Source: Symbiodinium natans (lineage: Eukaryota > Sar > Dinophyceae > Suessiales > Symbiodiniaceae). Taken from it: DNA of 42,500 bases. Shown in pieces: positions 11,588-19,467 of this stretch. Under the pieces are notes generated by a model, which saw nothing but the letters and a program-made list of their open reading frames with translations, was not told the DNA's origin and ran no database searches. Position numbers and translations under genes: made by a program. Every line of letters begins with the position of its first letter. The first letter of the stretch is position 1. The stretch spans positions 225,001-267,500 of the forward strand of contig CAJNDS010002267.1 in NCBI GenBank assembly GCA_905221605.1, in the 5' to 3' direction.

Positions 11588-12529
11588 GATGCCAAGATAG
11601 GGAAGTCCCCCCAAACAAATGGGGGGTAGGTCATGTCACAACTTGCCTTGCTGGGAACCTGCAACGGTTGTAAGAACAACTCAGAGTTCAGCTTTTAGGG
11701 CTGCTCAGTGTCTTTAGGGGGGCCCCTGAGCCCTAAACCCTAAACCCTAAACCCTAAACCCTAAACCCTAAACCCTAAACCCTAAACCCTAAACCCTAAA
11801 CCGCAAACAAGATCAACAACTCCCCATGTTGTTGGGGTATCGATGAAATGCGGCTATTGAGAGCCAGGACACAGCTGCATGTGTTCCTTACCCCTGCACC
11901 CCGAAATCCTAAACTAAGCCGCATTTGACGAAGCTGTCACGTTTAAGTGCCCGCATGCCCCTACATGCCTCATATAGGCGCCTTATAGGTTTTTTTGGGG
12001 GGAAATTACAGTAGAATTACAAAGGGATGCTAGGGAAATACTATTAGGAAAATTTCGACCCCTTTTTTGTAATAAGCCGCATCGCCACAATCATCGCCTT
12101 TGGACACATGCGAAGCTCCCCCAAGCCAGCGGCATTAGGGTATAGGGTTTAGGGTTTAGGGTTTGGGGATTATTCTCTCATACAACCCATGAAAGCCAAG
12201 ACCCTAACTAGAGGCCCTTGCAGCCCAAAACTCTAGCCCTAAACCCTAAACCCTAAACCCTAAACCCTAAACCCTAAACCCCAAACCCTAAACCCTAAAC
12301 CCTAAACCCTAAACCCTAAAACCCTAAACATAACACAAAGCCAGCACGGAAGGACCGAAGCCCTCTGCAGGCTTTTGGGCTCAAGCCGCATTCAGGAGCA
12401 TATAACTTCGTAGCCCCGGATAATGAAACCGTAAACCGTTTACCGTAAACCCTAAACCCTAAACCCTAAACCCTAAACCCTAAACCCTAAACCCATTTCT
12501 CGGGGTTGGCTACTTTCTTTCAGGGGATG

Positions 12530-12625
12530 GGGATGTTCCCCCTTATGCTAATGGTCCTTAATTGGGATTATGGTACCCACGACTACAATCCCTATTGAAG
12601 ACTGTTAGTATAAGGGGAGCATCCC
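12530..12625. mobile_element. Foldback (MITE-like) element, family M, copy 1
   Basis: The left end GGGATGTTCCCCCTTATGC pairs with the right end TATAAGGGGAGCATCCC. It is about 96 bases and homologous throughout to 24751-24845. A family-N-like half directly follows (12628-12672). A half copy of the right end is at 30672-30692. Confidence 0.7.
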
Positions 12626-12765
12626 AATAAGGGAACCTTGAGCCAAAAAAGGGAGAGGGTACCACTGCGCTACCAAGATAAGCTTCCTGTTGTGAGGGTT
12701 CAGGGTTTTAGGGTTTAGGGTTTAGGGTTTAGGGTTTAGGGTTTAGGGTTTAGGGTTGGGGGTTC

Positions 12766-12865
12766 TGGGAGTCGTCTCGGGTAAAAAGCGGCCGGCGGCT
12801 TCCGAGTAAGCAGCCTCCGATGCCTCAGGGCGCGGCGCCGAAGAAAAAGAGGAAGGATGCCTTCG
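12766..12865 (+). other. Exon-like island encoding a basic, NLS-like peptide
   Basis: One frame is open over the whole island between two TTTAGGG arrays and ends at a GTTTAGGG donor. The peptide is basic (WESSRVKSGRR) and contains PKKKRK, the classic monopartite nuclear-localisation pattern. About 26 of 33 third codon positions are G or C. Function unknown. Confidence 0.4.
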
Positions 12866-13105
12866 GTTTAGGGTTTAGGGTTTAGGGTTTAGGGTTTAGG
12901 GTTTAGGGTTTAGGGTTTAGGGTTTAGGGTTTAGGGTTTAGGGTTTAGGGTTTTAGGGTTTAGGGTTTAGGGTTTAGGGTTTAGGGTTTAGGGTTTAGGG
13001 TTTAGGGTTTAGGGTTTAGGGTTTAGGGTTTAGGGTTTAGGGTTTAGGGTTTAGGGTTTAGGGTTTAGGGTTTAGGGTTTAGGGTTTAGGGTTTAGGGTT
13101 TAGGG
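12866..13105 (+). repeat. Longest TTTAGGG array in the window
   Basis: About 34 units with a single 8-base slip (TTTTAGGG) near 12950. It is interstitial, with unique DNA on both sides. Confidence 0.95.
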
Positions 13106-13712
13106 CGGAGCGCTTCTTCGGGATTGTCGGGCTCAGGGCTAACAGACCCTGGAGCCCCCAAACCCTAAACCCTGAACCCTGAACCCTGAACCCTAAACCC
13201 TAAACCCTAAACCTTAAACCCTAAACCCTAAACCCTAACCCTAAACCCGGAACCTTAAACCCTAAACCCTAAACCCTAAACCCCCCCTAAAACCTGAACC
13301 CGGAACCCTAGACCCTAAACCCCGAACCAGAATTTCACCGAAAATCTGCAGAGTTTAGGGTTTCAGGCTCAGGGTTCAGGGCTTAGGGTTTAGGACATCC
13401 TCTATCTTAACTGCAGTTCCCTGCGGCAGCGTTTAGGGTTTAGGGTTTAGGGTTTAGCGCATGTCCCTTGCACAGGGTAGAAGGGTACTTCACTGGGAAC
13501 TTCGACCAAACTCCAAACCCAGGACTCCAAACCCCATAACTACCAGGGGTTTAAGGGTTTAGGCTTTAGGGTTTTGGGTTTAGGGTAACCCCTAAACCCT
13601 AAACCCTAAACCCTAAACCCTAAACCCTAAACCCTAAACCCTAAACCCTAAACCCCTAGCCCCTAGCCCCTGAGAGACCCCTAGAAAGCCCAAACCCACG
13701 CGTGAGCCTCAC

Positions 13713-13771
13713 CAGAAACGCCCCCACTTTCTGCCACGGTCACGGCCGCAGCCTTAGGTTTGAATGTTGTG
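13713..13771 (-). other. Exon-like island with GTGAGG donor
   Basis: Minus strand: CAAATCAAG, then 19 open codons (TTFKPKAAAVTVAESGGVS) and one base, then GTGAGG. Not recognised. Confidence 0.35.
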
Positions 13772-14345
13772 CTTGATTTGGGGTTCAGGGTTTAGGGTTT
13801 AGGGCTCAGGGCTCAGGGCTCAGGGCTCAGTGGGGTTTAGGGTTTGGGGTTTCGGGTTTAGGGCTTAGGGCTTAGGGTTTAGGGCTTAGGGTTTAGGGTT
13901 TGGGGTTTTGGGTTTTGGGGTTAGGGTTTAGGGTTTAGGGTTTAGGGTTTAGGGTTTAGGGTTTAGGGTTTAGGGTTTAGGGTTTAGGGTCCACGGTTTA
14001 GGGTTTGGGCCAAACCACACTTGCTTACTAATAAGCGTGCAGAGCGCAGAGTGTGCAAAGACTGAAAGCTCCGAGGTCTGCAGGGTTTTCGGCTTGTAAG
14101 GTTCAGGGTTTAGGGTTCAGGGTTCAGGGTTAAGGGTTTAGGGTTTAGGGTTTCGGGTTTGGGGCTGGCTGTCAGAGTTCATCACTGTTGACAAAGTCTG
14201 GGAAGCGTGGCAAACTCTTAAATCTTCTCAACCCCCCTAAACCCTAAACCCAAACCCTAAACCAACCCCCCTAAACCCTAAACACCCTAAACCCTAAACC
14301 CTATAACCCCAAACCCTTAACCCTAAAGCCCTAAACTCCCATGAC

Positions 14346-14558
14346 TTGGTTCCTCAAGTCTGTAGACTCCTTGGCCGAAGGCCCCCTGACTCATTCATCT
14401 TGGGCGGTGCTGTCATATTCGGATGGTTCAGTTCACTAGTCAGTGAATTGAAATGTCTGGCTTCTCAGTTGGGAATCCCTAGAAAAACCGAAGATATAAG
14501 TTCCCACAGACCGGACGGCCCACCGCAATTGGGTTTCAGGGCTTATGAGGTACTTTTG
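14346..14558 (+). other. Exon-like island, 71 codons, canonical GTAAGT donor
   Basis: The longest clean open island outside the retroelement apart from the repeat region at 14902-15514. The frame has a hydrophobic segment (FILGGAVIFGWFSSL) that could cross a membrane, then a polar part (GIPRKTEDISSHRPDG). It ends in phase at TTG|GTAAGT (14559). A CCCTAAA array lies upstream; which AG is the acceptor is unclear, and the nominal start is TTG. No family recognised. Confidence 0.45.
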
Positions 14559-14901
14559 GTAAGTCTTCTGCTGTAGCGGTAGGGTTTGGGGTTCAATGTT
14601 CCGGGCGCGGGATTCTGTGTCAAATATTTGAGCTCCGGGTACACTGCGCTTCTCAACTAGGGCAGAAGAAGAGGACCGCGAGGGGGGGGGGGGGGGGGGG
14701 GGGAGAGGAGGGCGTACCCTAAACCCTAAACCCTAACCCGCCCGCCACCCCACTCTCTTGTCTTTTGGGGGTAGGCGGGCGCTGGTCGAGCGCTCAGCGA
14801 GACCCTGCGAGGGAGCCCCAGGCGGGCGACCGAGCTGGCCTCCAGGCTGGCTTACCCTCCAGGCAGGCACAGGCCGAGTCAGCAGTTGTCACTGTACTAT
14901 A

Positions 14902-15514
14902 TTATATTACCCTAAACCCCAAGCTGTCCACGCACATAGTTGGGTCCTGCATTGGAGGTCCCCTGGGACGGCCCCTTGAGACCCCTGGTCCCTCACCCCC
15001 GTCCGCTGGGTGAGTTTTGTTGGGGTTTTTAGGTTTGTCGCCGCCCTGGCCCTCTGCCTTGGCCCTGGCCCTGGCCCTGGGCCTCCCCTGGCTCCGCGCA
15101 CCAGTTTGCGTCCTGTTTCGGGGCGCTCTCCCTCTAACTTTAGCCCCTTCGCGCCAACCCAATCTGTCCTGCCTCGCTTTTGTTTGCTGTAACTTTGTGC
15201 CTGGTCCTGACCCTGGCCCGGCACCCCACCTTCGCGCCGAGCCAAGGTATCCGCCACACCAGCCCTGTTTCCGTGGCGCTCTGCCCAACCCAAGCTGTTC
15301 ACTGTGTGTTCTTCCTGGCTGGAGCCCCTTCACGCCAACCAAGCCTCGCTGCCTTTCTCTGTTCCTAGCCCATCCCTTAGCCCCTTCGCGCCAACCCAAG
15401 CTGTCTTCACGGACCCTGCCTCGTTTCCGTCTGCTGCAGCTTTGCGCCTGGTCCACGCACCTTGTGGAAATCCCCAAAAAGGGCGTGAGTGCTGACTCAT
15501 GTGATGCTTTGTGA
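14902..15514. repeat. Degenerate repeat region without telomere units
   Basis: A 75-base block starting AGCCCCTTCGCGCCAACCCAA at 15142 recurs at about 15377 and partly at 15328. All of 14740-15600 lacks TTTAGGG arrays, unlike its surroundings. Long frames are open on both strands (plus 15017-15514, minus 14902-15477). The minus frame repeats LGWREGAK, the plus frame repeats APSRQP. I cannot decide whether either is a gene. Confidence 0.5.
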
Positions 15515-15679
15515 AAAAATAAAAGGTCTTAACTCCTTGAGAGTTGTAAGTGGGGTGGGTAGGTCTGCAGACTACCGCGCGCTCCCAAAGCGCGCTCCCG
15601 TTTGGCACGCCCTAAACCCTAAACCCTAAACCCTAAACCCTAAACCCTAAACCCGAAGCCCTTACCCAACAAATTCCAG

Positions 15680-15800
15680 GAACTTGGGGTCTGGAGCAAT
15701 ATGGCGGAAGAAACTGCAACACGCCAAAGATGATAAACGCACTCAATCTCGGACAAGCCTCAGAAGAAACACATGTTCAGAAAGGCTGGGGTTCCATGTG
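15680..15800 (+). other. Exon-like island (40 codons)
   Basis: Acceptor-like AAATTCCAG, one base, 40 open codons (NLGSGAIWRKKLQHAKDDKR), then GTGTGG and a TTTAGGG array. The minus strand is also partly open. Not recognised. Confidence 0.35.
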
Positions 15801-15807
15801 GTGTGGG

Positions 15808-15993
15808 GTTTAGGGTTTAGGGTTTAGGGTTTAGGGTTTAGGGTTTAGGGTTTAGGGTTTAGGGTTTAGGGTTTAGGGTTTAGGGTTTAGGGTTTAGGGT
15901 CTAGGGTTTAGGGTTTAGGGTTTAGGGTTTAGGGCTTAGGGCTTAGGGCTTAGGGTTTAGGGTTTAGGGTTTAGGGTTGAAGGATTTAGGGCC
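15808..15993 (+). repeat. TTTAGGG array with a short CTTAGGG run
   Basis: About 25 units. Three successive CTTAGGG variants lie near 15935-15955. Confidence 0.9.
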
Positions 15994-16690
15994 GAGGGTG
16001 CAGAACAGGCACACAGAACACGCCGATGAGAAGGCATAGCCACTCGGGCGCGGACGGCGTCCTGCTCAGCGGCGTTTACGGCTTAGGGTTTAGGGTTTAG
16101 GGTTTAGGGTTTAGGGTTTAGGGTTTAGGGCTTAGGGCTTAGAGCTTAGGGCTTAGGGCTTAAGGCTTAAGGCTTAAGGCTTAAGGCTTAGGGTTGGGGT
16201 TCCAAAGTTCAAAGCTTCAGGAAAAGATATCTACTCCAAACACTGAAGAGCCGCCTCACCTCAAAAACCGTAAGCCCTAAGCCCTAAGCCCTAAGCCCTA
16301 AGCCCTAAGCCCTAAACCCTAAACCCTAAACCCTAAACCTTAAACCCTAAAGCCTAAACCCTAAACCCTAAACCCTAAACCCTAAACCCTAAACTCCAAA
16401 CCCCAAACCCTAAACTAAACCCTAAACCCTAAACCACAAGTCATCTGGCGCCAAACCTCTAAGCCTTGAACTGTATGTCTCCCAGACGCAAGGAGCTTGT
16501 GGGGCTTTAAGGTTTGGGGTTTGGGGTTTAGGGCTAGGGTTTAGGGCTAGGGTTTAGGGTTTGGGTTTTGGGTTTTATAGAGCTTCGGTCATAGCTGAAA
16601 GCCTCAATCTCTCAACTTTAGCCTTCGTGGACCCACATGGACCCACCCTAAACCCTAAACCCTAAACCCAAAAATTCGCTAAAACTTGAA

Positions 16691-16944
16691 CATGTTGAAT
16701 GCAAACGCAGCTTTTCCAGCCACGCCAGAGTCGTTTTGTGGTGGTGACCACCACTGTTGGCCCCACGCTGGCCTAAGGCCAAGTGGGGCGAAGGAAATGC
16801 CATCAGCCGAGCTGTGCACAGCACTGTAGCCTGCAAGCTCCTAGCAGTCACCAGGGCTTTTCTTTAGGCTTTTACTGTACCAACAGCCTGCACAAACAGA
16901 TCAAAAAGGCGAGGATTGAGTCATGGCTGAAAGATGGCATCCTT
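16691..16944 (-). repeat. Split direct repeat B2, right end of the element
   Basis: Identical by eye to B1 over 254 bases, then the copies diverge (tcc versus cac). Its outer end at 16691 abuts unique sequence and then a short CCCTAAA array. Confidence 0.9.
16761..16788. repeat. Imperfect palindrome inside repeat B
   Basis: CCCCAC-gc-TGGCC-taa-GGCCA-a-GTGGGG can fold into a hairpin with one small internal loop. The same sequence occurs in B1 at 17156-17183. Confidence 0.7.
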
Positions 16945-17085
16945 TCCTTCTTCCGCCCCGGCCCGGAACTGAATCCACCGGGTTGGGTAGGGTGGGAGCC
17001 TCAAATCTAACATACAACGGCCTTGCTTCAAGCTGGCAGTGCTTACAACATGCTTGCTGCTACACTCGCCCGTTACACATACTTC
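16945..17085 (-). repeat. Internal repeat A2 between B1 and B2
   Basis: 141 bases separating the B copies. It shares a 25-base block (17063-17087) and a 13-base block (16996-17008) with the 5' end of the element. In split-direct-repeat elements this B1-A2 junction equals the junction of the circular intermediate. Confidence 0.75.
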
Positions 17086-17339
17086 CATGTTGAATGCAAA
17101 CGCAGCTTTTCCAGCCACGCCAGAGTCGTTTTGTGGTGGTGACCACCACTGTTGGCCCCACGCTGGCCTAAGGCCAAGTGGGGCGAAGGAAATGCCATCA
17201 GCCGAGCTGTGCACAGCACTGTAGCCTGCAAGCTCCTAGCAGTCACCAGGGCTTTTCTTTAGGCTTTTACTGTACCAACAGCCTGCACAAACAGATCAAA
17301 AAGGCGAGGATTGAGTCATGGCTGAAAGATGGCATCCTT
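17086..17339 (-). repeat. Split direct repeat B1
   Basis: 254 bases, identical by eye to B2 at 16691-16944 (offset 395). It starts 26 bases after the recombinase stop. It contains the inverted repeat GTGGTGGT-g-ACCACCAC and a 28-base imperfect palindrome (17156-17183). Confidence 0.9.
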
Positions 17340-17365
17340 CACTTTTCCAAACTGGCCAAGGGCCG

Positions 17366-18295
17366 TCAAGATTTCAACCTAGCATGCATCATGCGCGCTA
17401 GGTGGCGTTGCTCTGGTGTCAGAGACAGGTGGCTAACAGCTGCTGCTGCATCCTGGAGGTAGATCCTGGCCGTGCTGGTGCTGGCCCAACGTCCACGCAG
17501 AAGCGTGCGCTCCATACTAGAGTGGCGAAGAAAGTCCCATGTGGCACCCCCTCGGCGCAAAGAGTAAACATTCATCAAACCTTCCACTTCAAAGAACGCG
17601 ACTAACGCATGAAATAGCTTGCGAAAGAAGGTCTGACCCCTTTCAAGCAGCAAGGCGTGTTTGGGTCTCGAGAAACATGCCTTCTTAAGCCACTTGCAAG
17701 CGATGCTGGACTCGAGCACCACCATCTCAGAGTGCCCGGTGCGTTTGCCTGCCTTGCTTTGCCCAAGATTAAGTACGGCTCCACGTCGAAGGAATTGTAC
17801 GTCAGCTATTCGAAGGTTATACAGCTCGCCTGACCGGAGCATTGCATCGAACGCTACAAGCAGTCCAGCAGCTTCCTCCGAAAAGCCCATCGCGACAGCA
17901 GCGCCTGCAAAGCCCAGCACCAATAAAGGGCTGATCGGTAGCACTCTAAGTGGTGGTTCCAGTCGTTGCCAGACTTTTGCAAGTTTCCATGAGTGCTTGA
18001 GCTTCCCCACAGCTTACGGGATGAAAAACTGGACCCCGGCCAGAGCATCACTTACGAGGGATTTGTGCTCACCCTCGGAGTAAGCGTACTCAACCCAAGC
18101 GCTAACAGCCGTATCCAAATCACTCCAGGCCGGCACTTGGATGCTTGAGTTCACCAAGAAACTCAACACCACCAATGCTGCTTTTTGGTAGCGATGCCTC
18201 ATCCCAGCTGTGACCATTTGGTCTTTCAAAGTCGTGCCCGTCCGCTGCTGCTTCCGGCGCTGCTTTTCCGTTGGCCCAATCTTTGTTCGGCCCAT
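17366..18295 (-). pseudogene. Tyrosine recombinase (integrase) of the retroelement, interrupted by an in-frame TAA
   Basis: The likely start is the ATG at 18293-18295 (MGRTKIGPTEKQRRKQQ), overlapping the end of pol in a different frame. The N-terminal part, with YQKAALVVLSFL and WSDLDTAVSAW, looks like the core-binding helical domain. TAA at 18014-18016 then interrupts the frame, which continues unchanged beyond it to 17366. The catalytic part has the first Arg (AMLRSGELYNLR), a Lys (QSKAGKR), SLRRGGATWDF with the second Arg, and RIYLQD with the Tyr nucleophile. The usual His of HxxR is Tyr here (VYSLRR), and the second His position is Trp (GRWAS), which other recombinases tolerate. The role is integration of the circular cDNA. 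Intact length would be about 309 aa; the TAA makes two fragments unless read through. Confidence 0.8.
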
Positions 18296-19467
18296 CGCGA
18301 GGGAATATCGGAAGGATTGGAGTCTGTACTCACATAGCCCACAATCAGAATGAGACCTGAAGCTAGAAGCAGGCAGTTCAACTTCGACAGCCCTTTCCTG
18401 AGCCTGAAGCTGCTTGTCCGCCCCTTTGCCACAATAGCACACACAACCTGACTGTCAATCAAATGTAGTGCGCGGTATGGTTCAGAATGGAGTTTACGAA
18501 GTCTCCACTTTACTGCGTTTGTAACAGCCTGCAGCTCAAGGACATTTATGTGGGCACAAGTTTTCCAAGGGTAACCGTGAATCACACTCCAGTGGAATAG
18601 AGAGGAGTTCAACCCTGAACGAGGCCAAGCCTGCATGCGAAAAGGCACGCCAACATCAAGGCGGATGTCCGTCCCTCCTCGCTCAGCCTGGCGGATGAAG
18701 TGCAGCACTAACTCTGCCGTGTCTTTGGTTTCCAGGCATCTAGGGACAAATCGTGGGTACAGCAGCCAGCCGGCACTGGCTTCCCCTTGACCCTGAACCA
18801 AAGCACGCAAGTCCCTGGATTCTGGAATCCCATAGTTGACAAGCAAGCTGTGCATGAGCACGGCAATCACATTCACGTGCAAAGAACCTCCAAGCATGCT
18901 CCCAACTAAATCAAAACGCTCCTCATCTGTGAGCTTAGGGGTGATTGCACGTGTCACGTAACCTCGGTCAAATCCCATGAGCATTTCGCGCTCAGTGGGA
19001 GAGGGGAGGCGTAGCGAACCTTCTGAAGTCGTGACCATCGCATCTTGCTCGTAATCGCACACCGGCAGGCGGTAGCGGTCTTTAGCCCAACGTTCTTTTG
19101 CTGACTCACTCGCAGCAGCAAGTCCTGTAGGGTCTTTCGGTGGACGAGCCCTTTTTCGCGGGCGCGTCAGCGTTGGGAGCCAACTTTGTTTGTCTCTGTT
19201 CCAGTGACACCCCGCATCCAGCCACTCAGTGTCACAACCTCTAGTTAGTGGAAGACGAAGTTCAAGATAGTCCCCCTGGTCAAAGAGCTCTTCTTCGCCC
19301 AGAGCTTGGACTTCCCATGAACACCAGAAAAGACGGGGGCGATGGCACCAAGACAACCACTTCGCGTCAAGTAGTACAGGTTTGGTGCGGAGCACTGAGC
19401 TAAATGCTTTGCGATTCTCTTCCGTCATGTTGAAAATGTTTTTCCACGAAGAAATGAACAGGCACAC
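18226..19467 (-). CDS. Pol, second part: C-terminal half of the C5 cytosine methyltransferase followed by the rest of RNase H
   Basis: The frame is +1 relative to the upstream pol frame and overlaps it at 19400-19467. The nominal start is GTG, so this is a continuation, not an independent gene. Residues 10-14 (NIFNM) carry the rest of MTase motif VI. Motif VIII is CHRPRLFW (41-48), motif IX RLPSPTEREMLMGF (153-166), motif X LVGSMLGGSLHVNV (187-200); the target-recognition region would lie at about 60-150. RNase H then resumes: HINVLELQA with Glu311 (18535-18537), LIDSQ with Asp338, NPSDIPSR with Asp387. With Asp691 of the upstream ORF these give the usual D-E-D-D set. The MTase therefore sits between RNase H strand 1 and the first helix. 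The ORF runs on to 18226, overlapping the recombinase start by 70 bases. Confidence 0.85.
   Translation of the reverse strand: MCLFISSWKNIFNMTEENRKAFSSVLRTKPVLLDAKWLSWCHRPRLFWCSWEVQALGEEELFDQGDYLELRLPLTRGCDTEWLDAGCHWNRDKQSWLPTLTRPRKRARPPKDPTGLAAASESAKERWAKDRYRLPVCDYEQDAMVTTSEGSLRLPSPTEREMLMGFDRGYVTRAITPKLTDEERFDLVGSMLGGSLHVNVIAVLMHSLLVNYGIPESRDLRALVQGQGEASAGWLLYPRFVPRCLETKDTAELVLHFIRQAERGGTDIRLDVGVPFRMQAWPRSGLNSSLFHWSVIHGYPWKTCAHINVLELQAVTNAVKWRLRKLHSEPYRALHLIDSQVVCAIVAKGRTSSFRLRKGLSKLNCLLLASGLILIVGYVSTDSNPSDIPSRWAEQRLGQRKSSAGSSSGRARL

Larger units (their letters stand above)
1..16690. repeat. Left telomere-repeat mosaic
   Basis: Arrays of TTTAGGG or CCCTAAA, from 2 to over 30 units, alternate with unique islands of 50-250 bases. 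Orientation flips many times, for example minus at 241-419, plus at 502-798, minus at 1290-1370 and plus at 1477-1612. Stretches without an entry of their own hold short or degenerate arrays and unassigned unique sequence. 1-240 is unique and unassigned. I see no rRNA, tRNA or protein domain in this region. Confidence 0.85.

Noticed and set aside
12866-13105. A true chromosome end
   Set aside because: The array is interstitial, with unique DNA on both sides, and array orientation flips throughout the window.
15516-15522. Poly(A) signal (AATAAA-like) after the 14902-15514 region
   Set aside because: Single short match; dinoflagellates are not known to rely on AATAAA, and no supported gene ends there.
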